34,711 nucleotides of DNA from Pseudomonadota bacterium (lineage in GTDB: Bacteria; Pseudomonadota; Alphaproteobacteria; Rhizobiales; Xanthobacteraceae): assembly GCA_023386635.1 (NCBI GenBank), contig JAEWJH010000014.1, forward strand, positions 1-34,711, written 5' to 3'. Shown here in pieces: positions 18,561 to 26,256 of the stretch. The number at the start of each line of letters is the position of its first letter. The first letter of the stretch is position 1. The notes below the pieces were generated by a model. That model saw only the letters and a list, made by a program, of their open reading frames with translations. It had not been told where the DNA came from and searched no databases. A program made the position numbers and the translations under genes.

Positions 18561-19205
18561 ATGAAGGCTGACACCACCACCATGCCGGCGCGCCCGCTCG
18601 GATTGGCAAACCTGCTGACTTATGGCCGCATTGCCGCCGTGCCGGTCGTGGTCGGCATCATGTACGGGCAGAGCGTCATGGAGGGGCCGCTGTGGCTCCG
18701 CTGGGTCGCGCTGGCCGTCTTTATCATCGCCGGCATCACCGATTTCTTCGACGGCTATGTCGCGCGGATGTGGTCGCAGCAGTCCTCGCTCGGCCGGATG
18801 CTCGACCCGATCGCCGACAAGCTCCTGGTTGCGTCCTGCCTGCTGATGCTGGCGGTGGATGAAACCATCAAGGGGCCGTCGCTGATCGCCGCGGTCATCA
18901 TCCTGTGCCGCGAAATCCTCGTCTCGGGCATGCGGGAATATCTCGCCGAACTGCGCGTCCGCCTGCAGGTGACGCAACTCGCCAAATGGAAGACGACGCT
19001 GCAACTCGTCGCCATCGGGTTCCTCGTCGCCGGCGAAGCGGGCGACCGCGGTTTCGCCAGCCTCGGACTGCATGCCAGCGCGCCGGATGGAACCGGTGTC
19101 GTGACCTTGATCGGTATTATCCTGTTGTGGCTGTCGGCGGTCCTGACGCTTTACACCGGGTGGGACTATATGAGGGCCGGGTTGCATCATCTGGTGGACG
19201 AATGA
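18561..19205 (+). CDS. pgsA: CDP-diacylglycerol-glycerol-3-phosphate 3-phosphatidyltransferase
   Basis: PgsA makes phosphatidylglycerol phosphate, the first committed step to phosphatidylglycerol and cardiolipin, in the inner membrane. The 214-aa protein has several membrane helices and the CDP-alcohol phosphotransferase signature: Asp61, Asp64-Gly65, Ala68-Arg69, Gly78, Asp82 and Asp86. TYGRIAAVPVVV at the N-terminus is typical. The start is uncertain: ATG at 18561 or 18582 are both possible, neither with a strong ribosome binding site, while the GTG at 18489 gives an unlikely polar extension. The stop overlaps the moaD start by 4 nt (ATGA), so pgsA, moaD and moaE are translated as a coupled set. 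Confidence 0.95.
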   Translation: MKADTTTMPARPLGLANLLTYGRIAAVPVVVGIMYGQSVMEGPLWLRWVALAVFIIAGITDFFDGYVARMWSQQSSLGRMLDPIADKLLVASCLLMLAVDETIKGPSLIAAVIILCREILVSGMREYLAELRVRLQVTQLAKWKTTLQLVAIGFLVAGEAGDRGFASLGLHASAPDGTGVVTLIGIILLWLSAVLTLYTGWDYMRAGLHHLVDE

Positions 19206-19459
19206 GCGTGACGCTTCGCTATTTCGCCTGGGTGCGCGAGCGCATCGGCAAGACCGAGGAAACCGTCGACCTCCCGGCGGAGATCGTCACGGTCGGACAA
19301 CTGGTCGGCTGGCTGGCGCAGCGCGGGGAGGAATATGCCTATGCGTTCGAGAATCCGGGCGTGATCCGCGCGGCGATCGACCGCGCCCATGTCACCCCGG
19401 CGACGGCGCTGGGCGGCGCGCGCGAGATCGCGTTTTTCCCGCCCATGACGGGCGGTTGA
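19202..19459 (+). CDS. moaD: Molybdopterin synthase small subunit
   Basis: An 85-aa ubiquitin-like sulfur carrier. Its C-terminal Gly-Gly (FFPPMTGG) is thiocarboxylated by MoeB-type enzymes and donates sulfur to form the dithiolene of molybdopterin. LRYFAWVRERIGKTEETVDLP is the usual MoaD start, and AREIAFFPP matches the family end. The start codon overlaps pgsA by 4 nt, and only one base separates its stop from the moaE start, indicating strict co-translation with its partner subunit. No other moa or moe gene is in the window, so the rest of the pathway must be elsewhere. Confidence 0.95.
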   Translation: MSVTLRYFAWVRERIGKTEETVDLPAEIVTVGQLVGWLAQRGEEYAYAFENPGVIRAAIDRAHVTPATALGGAREIAFFPPMTGG

Positions 19460-19460
19460 T

Positions 19461-19952
19461 ATGGCGGCGCTGGTTCCCACGGTGCGCGTTCAAACGGAGC
19501 GGTTCGACCTCGGCGCCGAAGCCGACAAGCTGAGCGCCGGCCGCACCGATGTGGGCGCGGTCGTGACCTTCACCGGCATCTGCCGCGGCGATGAGAACGG
19601 CCAGGCGATCACCGCGCTGACGCTCGAACACTATCCGGGCATGGTGGAAGAGGAGATCACCCGCCATGCGCAGGTGGCGGCGGAGCGCTGGCCGCTGCTC
19701 GGTCTCACCGTGATCCATCGCTATGGCCGGATCGTGCCGGGCGAGCAGATCATGATGGTGGCGACGGCATCCTCACATCGGCAGGCGGCGTTCGAGGCGG
19801 CCGAGTTCCTGATGGACTTCCTCAAGACCCGCGCGCCGTTCTGGAAGCAGGTCGAAAGCTCGACCGGTACCGACTGGGTCGATGCCAAGCAGATCGACGA
19901 TGCGGCGGCCGAGCGCTGGCGTTATCCGTATGAAGAACGCGAGCGTTCCTAG
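19461..19952 (+). CDS. moaE: Molybdopterin synthase catalytic subunit
   Basis: MoaE, with MoaD, converts cyclic pyranopterin monophosphate to molybdopterin. The 163-aa protein has GAVVTFTGICRG near residues 32-43, then LEHYPGM, and HRYGRIVPGEQIMMVATASSH in the central strands. DFLKTRAPFWKQV supplies the catalytic Lys122 and Lys129, matching Lys119 and Lys126 of E. coli MoaE. The ATG is one base after the moaD stop. A palindromic repeat follows 11 bp after the stop and separates it from the convergent peptidase gene. Confidence 0.96.
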   Translation: MAALVPTVRVQTERFDLGAEADKLSAGRTDVGAVVTFTGICRGDENGQAITALTLEHYPGMVEEEITRHAQVAAERWPLLGLTVIHRYGRIVPGEQIMMVATASSHRQAAFEAAEFLMDFLKTRAPFWKQVESSTGTDWVDAKQIDDAAAERWRYPYEERERS

Positions 19953-19963
19953 ACTGTTATGCT

Positions 19964-20007
19964 GTCATTCCGGGGCTTTTGCGAGAGCGTGACGAACCCG
20001 GAATGAC
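19964..20007. repeat. Palindromic intergenic repeat between convergent genes
   Basis: Perfect 11-bp arms GTCATTCCGGG (19964-19974) and CCCGGAATGAC (19997-20007) are separated by 22 nt. Hairpins with these arms are, from memory, widespread in many proteobacterial genomes. It fills the gap between convergent moaE and the M15 peptidase gene and may serve as a transcription end or block for both. Confidence 0.75.
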
Positions 20008-20012
20008 CGGCT

Positions 20013-20795
20013 TCAATGCCTGCGCGGTGGAAGCAATTCCGGCCGGTATTCGAAATGCATGGTGTCGTAGTGATACCAGCGACCGCCCCAGATGAAGCCG
20101 TGTTTCTCGAAGATGTCGATGATCGCGCGCGGCATGCGGTTGCGGTAGGGGATCGGCGCGTCGGCTTTGCCATTTTTCGGCTTCTGCCAGAACCAGTAAT
20201 CCGACACGGCGAGATTGAGGTCGATCGCCGCCGCATAGGCGTGCATGCTCATCTGCCCGGTGTCCGCGACCGGCCGGCATGAGAACACGCCGGCGATCGG
20301 AAAAGCCGCGCGGCGTATGTCCGGCGGCAGCGCCTCGATCTCCGCGGAGATGGCGGTGAGCTTCTGCGCGATGCCGTTGACCGACGTGACCTTGACGCGA
20401 TTGCCCCAGGTCTTTGGCAACCAGACGATCTCCGTCAGCCGCGCCTGCACTTCGCCGCGCCGGCAATCGCCATACATCTTGCGAAAGAATGCAGCGTTGC
20501 GGAACCGCCCCGGATCGTCGTTATGCGCGGGCGTTGACGTTGCGCCGCGGCGATAGGGGATGCGGAACTGGTCGAGGATAGAAGCCTCGCGCAGCAGCAC
20601 GTCGAACGATTTTCCGCTGCGTCCGTCGCTGACCGGCATCGTTGTGCCGTCGCGCCAGTGCAGCAGACGCCCGTCGTGGCGGGCGAGAAACGTCGGATAG
20701 GCCGCCACCAAAGCATCGAGGGCCTCCTGATCGGAGGCCCTCGCATGAAAGTTTGCAGCAAGCAGCAGTGCCAGCGCGACGAGAAGCCGGCGCAT
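20013..20795 (-). CDS. Secreted M15-family (D-Ala-D-Ala carboxypeptidase-like) peptidase
   Basis: A 260-aa exported protein with signal peptide MRRLLVALALLLAANFHARA and mature start SDQEALDAL. The C-terminal half is an M15-type zinc peptidase domain: SMHAYAAAIDLN gives His185 and Asp192 as zinc ligands, and MHFEY supplies His247. WGGRWYHYDTMHFEYRPELL is the usual end of this subfamily (Peptidase_M15_4). Substrates are probably peptidoglycan stem peptides; this is inferred from the family. The start at 20795 lies only 5 bp after the ilvE stop, so it is probably co-transcribed with ilvE, a pairing with no obvious metabolic sense. It belongs to the same broad peptidase clan as the extensin-like protein at 5001-6347. 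Confidence 0.88.
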   Translation of the reverse strand: MRRLLVALALLLAANFHARASDQEALDALVAAYPTFLARHDGRLLHWRDGTTMPVSDGRSGKSFDVLLREASILDQFRIPYRRGATSTPAHNDDPGRFRNAAFFRKMYGDCRRGEVQARLTEIVWLPKTWGNRVKVTSVNGIAQKLTAISAEIEALPPDIRRAAFPIAGVFSCRPVADTGQMSMHAYAAAIDLNLAVSDYWFWQKPKNGKADAPIPYRNRMPRAIIDIFEKHGFIWGGRWYHYDTMHFEYRPELLPPRRH

Positions 20796-20800
20796 CGGGT

Positions 20801-21694
20801 TCAGGCCGCCGCCTTCTTGCCCTTCGGCGTCACTTCCGTGGTGTAGTCCTCGGCGAGTTGCTGCGTGATTTTGCCCGGCGTGAACTTCCAGTCGGCGATC
20901 TCCGACACGGCGGTGACTTCCGCAGCGGTGCCGGTGATGAAGCATTCGGTCATGCCGTTGAGCTCTTCCGGCATCATGCGGCGCTCATTGACGGTGATGC
21001 CGCGACGCTTGGCGAGATCGATCACCGTCTGGCGGGTGATGCCGTCGAGGAAGCAGTCGGCGATCGGCGTGTGGATCTGGCCGTCCTTGACGAAGAAGAT
21101 GTTGGCGCCGGTGCATTCGGCGACACGGCCCTGCCAGTCCAGCATCATCGCATCCGCATAGCCTTTGCGCTCCGCGCGATGCTTGGAGATGGTGCAGATC
21201 ATGTAGAGGCCGGCCGCCTTGGCGAGGCAAGGCGAGGTCTTCGGATCGGGGCGGCGATACTCCGCCAGATCGAGACGGATGCCTTTCAGCCGCTCGGCCG
21301 GATCGAAATAGCTCGGCCAGTCCCAGCACGCGATGGCGAGGTGGATCTTGTTGTTCTGCGCCGACACACCCATCATCTCTGAACCGCGCCAGGCGACCGG
21401 GCGGACATAGGCGTCCTTCTTGGCGTTCTTTTCGATCACGAGGCGCTTGGCTGCGTCGATCTCGGCGACCGAGTAGGGAATTTCGAAATCGAGGATGTTG
21501 GCGGAGCGCTTCAGCCGCTCGGAGTGCTGGGTGCACTTGAAGATTTCGCCGCCATAGGCGCGCTCGCCCTCGAACACGCAGGAACCGTAATGCAGGCCAT
21601 GGCTCAGCACGTGCAGGTTGGCATCCTGCCAGGGAACCAGTTTTCCGTCGTACCAGATCGAGCCCTCGAGCCGGTCATAGGATTGCGCTGCCAT
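20801..21694 (-). CDS. ilvE: Branched-chain amino acid aminotransferase
   Basis: A PLP-dependent class IV aminotransferase of 297 aa that makes Leu, Ile and Val from their 2-oxo acids with glutamate. The N-terminal region has WYDGKLVPWQDANLHVLSHG and SCVFEGERAY. Lys159 (PCLAKAAGLY) is the Schiff-base lysine, at the same position as in E. coli IlvE; Glu193 begins the ECTGANIFFVKDG motif that holds the PLP ring nitrogen, and TRQTVIDLA follows. The ATG at 21694 has an AAGGGAG ribosome binding site, and the upstream frame extension is rejected. It is divergent from the MarR-type regulator at 21885, 190 bp away, so that regulator may or may not act on it. Confidence 0.95.
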   Translation of the reverse strand: MAAQSYDRLEGSIWYDGKLVPWQDANLHVLSHGLHYGSCVFEGERAYGGEIFKCTQHSERLKRSANILDFEIPYSVAEIDAAKRLVIEKNAKKDAYVRPVAWRGSEMMGVSAQNNKIHLAIACWDWPSYFDPAERLKGIRLDLAEYRRPDPKTSPCLAKAAGLYMICTISKHRAERKGYADAMMLDWQGRVAECTGANIFFVKDGQIHTPIADCFLDGITRQTVIDLAKRRGITVNERRMMPEELNGMTECFITGTAAEVTAVSEIADWKFTPGKITQQLAEDYTTEVTPKGKKAAA

Positions 21695-21876
21695 TTCAAA
21701 CTCCCTTCCAACGCGGCAAATGCCGATACGGCTGACGGCTTGCCCGTTTTGTGGGGCACGCTTTGCCTCTACGGTAACACCCGGTAAAAACGGCCGGGCC
21801 AAAATCCGGATCGGGCGCGGAAATGCGTACGATCCTTTCGTCAGCGACCCTGTTTTTGTAACAATCAAACCAAAAT

Positions 21877-21895
21877 ATGTCAATATGGCTGACGT
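21877..21895. promoter_or_regulatory. Inverted repeat spanning the MarR-gene start codon
   Basis: ATGTCA (21877-21882) and TGACGT (21890-21895) form a near-perfect inverted repeat (one mismatch) with a 7-nt spacer that contains the ATG. The surrounding 45 bp are AT-rich. Size and place suit an autoregulatory MarR operator, but this is inference. Confidence 0.35.
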
Positions 21896-22406
21896 AAATA
21901 TCCGAGGGGCTTCTTTTGCCGCGTCCACGGCTCCAGAAGGGGCGTCAGGAGAGGCTTCAGCCCCGGCTTGGGATCTGATTGAACTGCTGTTTTTCGCCTA
22001 TCGCGACTTCGTCGGGGATGCCGACGCGGTGCTTGCGGAATTCGGCTTCGGCCGGGCGCACCACCGCGTTTTGCACTTTGTCCACCGCAATCCGGGCATC
22101 AAGGTCGCGGACCTGTTGGATATTCTCAAGATCACCAAGCAGTCGCTCGGCCGCGTGCTCAAGCAACTGGTCGACGAGGGCTATGTGATCCAGAAGGAAG
22201 GCGAGATCGATCGCCGCCAGCGGCTCCTGTATGTCACCGGCAAGGGCAAGGAACTGGCGCTGAAACTCGCCAATCTGCAGACCGAGCGCATCGCCCGCGC
22301 CCTTGCCGATGCCGGCCCGCAGGTGCGCGAAGCGGCGTGCGGATTCCTGTCGGCCATGGTCGATGCGGACAGCCGGGATCAAGTGCTGCGCATGATCGCG
22401 CGTTGA
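21885..22406 (+). CDS. petP: MarR-family transcriptional regulator (PetP-like)
   Basis: A 173-aa winged-helix regulator. The core has LLFFAYRDFVGDADAVLAEFGFGRAHHRVLHFV, then the recognition region VADLLDILKITKQSLGRVLKQL and the wing KEGEIDRRQRLLYVTGKG, with the conserved Asp-Arg-Arg of MarR proteins. A MarR gene directly before an OmpR-type regulator matches the petP-petR pair described in Rhodobacter capsulatus; the symbol is given on that basis. The ATG at 21885 fits the domain, but there is no clear ribosome binding site, and an inverted repeat spans the start, so translation may be leaderless or weak. The next gene starts 20 bp downstream. Confidence 0.82.
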   Translation: MADVNIRGASFAASTAPEGASGEASAPAWDLIELLFFAYRDFVGDADAVLAEFGFGRAHHRVLHFVHRNPGIKVADLLDILKITKQSLGRVLKQLVDEGYVIQKEGEIDRRQRLLYVTGKGKELALKLANLQTERIARALADAGPQVREAACGFLSAMVDADSRDQVLRMIAR

Positions 22407-22426
22407 CGAAAGAACAAGAGGCGTCG

Positions 22427-23137
22427 ATGACGTCCATTCCTGTGCCGCCGCCCGATGATGCGCCGCATCTGCTGATCGTCGATGACGACCGGCGGATCCG
22501 CGATCTGCTGTCGCGCTATCTGTCGTCCGAAGGCTACCGCGTCAGCACCGCCGAGAATGCCGCCGACGCGCGCGCAAAACTGAGCGGTCTTGCCTTCGAT
22601 CTGTTGATCCTTGATGTGATGATGCCGGGCGAGAACGGTTACGATCTCGCCCGCTCGCTGCGTGAAACGTCGGCCGTGCCGATCCTGATGCTGACCGCGC
22701 GCGACGCGGCGGAAAGCCGGATCAGAGGGCTGGAGAGCGGCGCGGACGACTATGTCGCCAAGCCATTCGAGCCGCGCGAGCTCTCGCTGCGCATCGCCGC
22801 GATCCTCAAGCGCGCGCAGCCGGCCGCCGCGCCGCCGCCGGAGAGCGTGCGGTTCGGTCCCTTCGTCTTTCACATGGGTCGCGGCGAATTGCGCAAGGGC
22901 GAAGACGTGGTCCATCTCACCGATCGCGAGCGCGAGATGCTGCGCGTCCTCGCGGCGACGCCGGGCGAGACGGTGTCGCGACAGGCGCTCGCCGGCAGCA
23001 GCAGCGGCTCGGTGAACGAGCGGGCGGTCGACGTGCAGATCAACCGGCTGCGGCGCAAGATCGAGACCAACCCGGCCAATCCGCTCTACGTGCAGGCGGC
23101 GCGCGGCGTCGGCTATCGCCTGGTGATCGCGTCGTGA
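22427..23137 (+). CDS. petR: OmpR/PhoB-type response regulator (PetR-like)
   Basis: A 236-aa two-component response regulator. The receiver domain (about 12-125) has acidic residues Asp19-Asp21, phospho-acceptor Asp63 (LLILDVMMPG), Thr90 and Lys112 (YVAKPFEP). The C-terminal winged helix (about 140-235) has LTDREREMLRVLA, SVNERAVDVQINRLRRKIE and RGVGYRL, the OmpR class. Its ATG at 22427 has an AGAGG site. The stop overlaps the kinase gene start by 4 nt (GTGA), showing the two are partners. In Rhodobacter capsulatus, PetR affects growth and cytochrome bc1 expression; the same role here is only suggested by synteny. Confidence 0.93.
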   Translation: MTSIPVPPPDDAPHLLIVDDDRRIRDLLSRYLSSEGYRVSTAENAADARAKLSGLAFDLLILDVMMPGENGYDLARSLRETSAVPILMLTARDAAESRIRGLESGADDYVAKPFEPRELSLRIAAILKRAQPAAAPPPESVRFGPFVFHMGRGELRKGEDVVHLTDREREMLRVLAATPGETVSRQALAGSSSGSVNERAVDVQINRLRRKIETNPANPLYVQAARGVGYRLVIAS

Positions 23138-24522
23138 CCACGCTCGACGCCGGCATCGCCCGCATCCGCAGCGCCGCCGGCTTCGTCGCCGACAACTGGC
23201 GCCGCATGAGCCGCTGGCTCAATGCGGTGATGCCGAAAGGCCTGTTCGCGCGCGCTCTCTTGATCATCATCATCCCGATGGTGATCCTGCAGTCTGTGGT
23301 GGCGTTCGTGTTCATGGAGCGCCATTGGAATCTCGTCACGCAGCGGTTGTCCGCCGGCGTGGTGCAGGATATCGCGGCGCTGGTCGACATCTATCGCGCC
23401 TATCCGCAGGACGCGGATCAGGTGAAGCTGAAGAAGATCGCGCTCGACCGGCTCGGCTTGCAGATCGATTTCCTGCCGGCGGGCGAGATGCCGCCGCCGT
23501 CGCCCAAGCCGTTCTTCTCGCTGCTCGATCAGTCGCTATCGGAGCAGTTGCGGCGGCAATTGCAGCGGCCGTACTGGATCGACACCGTCGGCAAATCGTC
23601 GCTGGTGGAAATCCGCGTCCAGCTCGACAATGCAATAATGCGGGTGTTCGCGCGGCGCAGCGCCGCCTATGCGTCGAATTCCGAAATCTTCCTGTTCTGG
23701 ATGGTCGGCACCTCGACGGTGCTGCTGATGGTCGCGATCCTGTTCCTGCGCAACCAGATCCGGCCGATCCTGCGGCTCGCCGATGCGGCGGAAAGTTTCG
23801 GCAAGGGTCGCGACGTGCCGAACTTCCGGCCGCGCGGCGCGCGCGAGGTACGACGCGCGGCCATGGCCTTCATCGAGATGAAGAGCCGCGTCGAGCGCGC
23901 GTTCGAGCAGCGCACCACGATGCTCGCCGGCGTCTCGCACGATCTGCGCACGATCCTGACGCGGTTCCGGCTCGAACTCGCTCTGCTCGGCGACAATCCG
24001 GAGACCGAGGCGATGCGCCGCGACATCGCGGAGATGACGGCGATGCTCGAAGGCTACATGGCGTTCGCGCGCGGCGATCTCGGCGAAGAGTCGGCGCCGA
24101 CCGACATGGCGGCGTTCCTCGACGAACTCAAATCCGACGCGGAGCGCCAAGGCCATCGCGCCACCGCGACGTTCCACGGCAATCCGATCGTCACCGTGCG
24201 GCCGCAGGCGTTCAAGCGCTGCCTCGCCAATCTGGTGTCGAACGCGGCGCGTCACGCGCCGTCGCTGGCGATCACCGGCCACAGCGATCACCGCTATCTC
24301 ACCGTCACGGTGGACGACGATGGACCGGGCATCCCGGCGCATCAGCGCGACGAGGTGTTCAAGCCGTTCCTGCGGCTCGATGATGCGCGCAATCAGGATG
24401 AGGGCGGTACCGGGCTCGGCCTCGCCATCGCGCGGGACATCGCCCGGTCGCATGGCGGCGACATCACGCTCGCCGACAGCCCGATGGGCGGCCTGCGCGC
24501 GGTGGTACGGATTCCGCTCTGA
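23134..24522 (+). CDS. EnvZ-like membrane sensor histidine kinase
   Basis: A 462-aa inner-membrane kinase, partner of the upstream regulator. TM1 spans about 41-61 and TM2 about 186-206, with a periplasmic sensor of roughly 120 residues between; a HAMP linker runs to about 259. The H-box is GVSHDLRTILTRFRLEL, with phosphorylated His269. The Pro usually found in SHDLRTPLTR is Ile274 here. The ATPase domain has the N-box (CLANLVSNAARH), G1 (DDDGPGIP) and G2 (GTGLGLAIA) motifs. The start is a GTG overlapping the regulator stop, giving tight coupling. The signal sensed is unknown. The gene ends 22 bp from the convergent TetR gene. Confidence 0.95.
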   Translation: MTTLDAGIARIRSAAGFVADNWRRMSRWLNAVMPKGLFARALLIIIIPMVILQSVVAFVFMERHWNLVTQRLSAGVVQDIAALVDIYRAYPQDADQVKLKKIALDRLGLQIDFLPAGEMPPPSPKPFFSLLDQSLSEQLRRQLQRPYWIDTVGKSSLVEIRVQLDNAIMRVFARRSAAYASNSEIFLFWMVGTSTVLLMVAILFLRNQIRPILRLADAAESFGKGRDVPNFRPRGAREVRRAAMAFIEMKSRVERAFEQRTTMLAGVSHDLRTILTRFRLELALLGDNPETEAMRRDIAEMTAMLEGYMAFARGDLGEESAPTDMAAFLDELKSDAERQGHRATATFHGNPIVTVRPQAFKRCLANLVSNAARHAPSLAITGHSDHRYLTVTVDDDGPGIPAHQRDEVFKPFLRLDDARNQDEGGTGLGLAIARDIARSHGGDITLADSPMGGLRAVVRIPL

Positions 24523-24544
24523 CGATTGAAGAAATGACGCAAGG

Positions 24545-25273
24545 CTACGCTGCGGCGATGTCGTCGTCGTAAGCCTCGTCGGCGCGACGATGACTGCGGT
24601 AGCGCCGCCGGCGGCGGATCAGCGCGTCCGGCAGGCACATCAGATCGTCGAGCAGGCCCGACCAGCGTTGTCCGCTGGTCAGCCCGCGATCGAGCGCCGC
24701 CATGGTGCGGTCGAGCCCGGCGTCGTCATCCTCGAGCCACACGCCGACCACCTGCGCGAACATCACGGCGAGCCCCTGTGCGCGGATCATGCCCTTCGGG
24801 CCGTGGGTGCTGATGCCGGCGGCGGTCAGCATCCAGTGCTGCGAGCGCACGGCAAGCCCGTTGAGGGCGAGCGCCAGCGGCGGATTGCGCCGCGCCGAGC
24901 GCGCCAGCGAGCGGATCGCATCCTTGTACGGCGCAAGCGCTTCGAGCCGGCGCATCAGCACCTCGAACAGCCGCTCGCGCGGCGTCATCTCGGCGTCGTC
25001 CGGCGTGCCGGCATCGAGCACCTGCTTGTCGATCGCTTTCATCTGCGCGGCGAGGATCGCCAGCGGCGAACTGAACTCATCGCGCAATTCGCCGAGCGTC
25101 AGGCCGGCACGTTCCGCGATATCGGCAACCTCGATCTCGATCCAGGGATGCTCGGCCAGCAACTGCATCAGCGCGGCGATGGCGCGTTCGCGCGGCGGGA
25201 CGCTCGGGTCCGGCGCGGCGGCACGGGCAGGGCGTTTGGTATTCGAGCGTTTGCCTGCGGAGCGTTTGGCCAT
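24545..25273 (-). CDS. TetR/AcrR-family transcriptional regulator
   Basis: A 242-aa protein with a basic, Lys/Arg-rich N-terminal tail (MAKRSAGKRSNTKRPARAA), then a TetR-type helix-turn-helix at about 28-75, with RAIAALMQLLAEHPWIEIEVADIAERAGLTLGEL split between helices 1-3. The C-terminal ligand domain includes LARSARRNPPLALALNGL and FAQVVGVWLEDDDAGLDRTMAALDRG, which also recalls COQ9-like regulators. The end is rich in Arg and acidic residues. The ATG has an ideal AGGAGG site. It follows proC on the same strand, 82 bp downstream, so it may be read from the ybjN-proC promoter. Its targets are unknown. Confidence 0.88.
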   Translation of the reverse strand: MAKRSAGKRSNTKRPARAAAPDPSVPPRERAIAALMQLLAEHPWIEIEVADIAERAGLTLGELRDEFSSPLAILAAQMKAIDKQVLDAGTPDDAEMTPRERLFEVLMRRLEALAPYKDAIRSLARSARRNPPLALALNGLAVRSQHWMLTAAGISTHGPKGMIRAQGLAVMFAQVVGVWLEDDDAGLDRTMAALDRGLTSGQRWSGLLDDLMCLPDALIRRRRRYRSHRRADEAYDDDIAAA

Positions 25274-25355
25274 GACGGCCTCCTGTGACGGCGTGTCATT
25301 CGCCGGGGACTTTCACCGTCAATCTAGGCGTCCCGGTGGCAGGCCGAAAGAGGCG

Positions 25356-26246
25356 TTAACCCGCCAGTTCGCGCGAGCGTTTGGCCGCAGCCTCGACCGC
25401 GCGGGCCATCAAACCGGCCATTCCCGGATCGGCCATCAGCACGGCCAGCGCGGCGGCCGTTGTTCCGCCGGGCGAGGTGACATTCTGGCGCAGCACGTCG
25501 GCGCCGAGCGGCGACTGGTGCAGCACTTCTCCGGAGCCGGCGACGGTAGCGCGGGCAAGCCGCTCGGCGAGCGGCGCGGGCAGGCCGGCGGCGGCACCGG
25601 CGCGCGCCAGCGTTTCCGCCAGCAGGAACACATAAGCGGGACCGGAGCCGGACACGGCCGTCACCGCGTCCATCAGGCTCTCGTCCTTCACCCATTCGAC
25701 CGCGCCGGTGGCGGCGAGCAGATCGGTGGTGAGTTTGCGCTGCGTGGCGGAGACGCCTCGCGCCGGCACCGCGACGGTGATGCCGCGGCCGATCGCGGCG
25801 GGCGTGTTCGGCATCGCGCGCACCAGCGCGGCGCCATTCCCGGCATGCTCGGCGAGGAAGCCGAGCGTTCGGCCCGCCATGATCGAGAGCACCAGCGTGC
25901 CGCGGCCGATCATCGGCCGTACCGCCGGCAGCGTGTCCGCCGCAACCTGCGGCTTCACCGCGATCACCAGCGCGGTCGCCTGCATCGGCTTCTTGCCGTT
26001 CTGCTTCGGGTTGAGTTTGAGGCCGCGCCGCGTCAGCGCCTTGATGTTCTTGCCCGGCTTCGGATCGAGGACGACGACGCGCTTCGGATCGAGGCCGCGC
26101 GCCAGCCAGCCGTCGAGCATCGCACCGCCCATCTTGCCGGCACCGAGCAAAACCAGCGTGCCGCGAAACCGCTTGAGCGGCAGATTGCGCGAGGCGGACG
26201 CTGTCTTGTGCGCCGAAATCTTGCGGGCCAAAATCTTGCGGGCCAT
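25356..26246 (-). CDS. proC: Pyrroline-5-carboxylate reductase
   Basis: ProC catalyses the last step of proline synthesis with NAD(P)H. The 296-aa protein has the Rossmann motif LVLLGAGKMGGAMLDGW, AVKPQ near residue 115, and the conserved SGSGPAYVFLLAETL with SPGGTTAAAL in the helical dimer domain. About 28 extra N-terminal residues (MARKILARKISAHKTASASR) precede the fold and contain a small internal duplication (ARKIL/ARKIS). No start fits better, as the next Met lies inside the nucleotide-binding loop; an alternative non-ATG start cannot be excluded. The upstream ybjN gene ends 10 bp away, so the two form one unit. Confidence 0.95.
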   Translation of the reverse strand: MARKILARKISAHKTASASRNLPLKRFRGTLVLLGAGKMGGAMLDGWLARGLDPKRVVVLDPKPGKNIKALTRRGLKLNPKQNGKKPMQATALVIAVKPQVAADTLPAVRPMIGRGTLVLSIMAGRTLGFLAEHAGNGAALVRAMPNTPAAIGRGITVAVPARGVSATQRKLTTDLLAATGAVEWVKDESLMDAVTAVSGSGPAYVFLLAETLARAGAAAGLPAPLAERLARATVAGSGEVLHQSPLGADVLRQNVTSPGGTTAAALAVLMADPGMAGLMARAVEAAAKRSRELAG

Positions 26247-26256
26247 CGTTGCGAAC

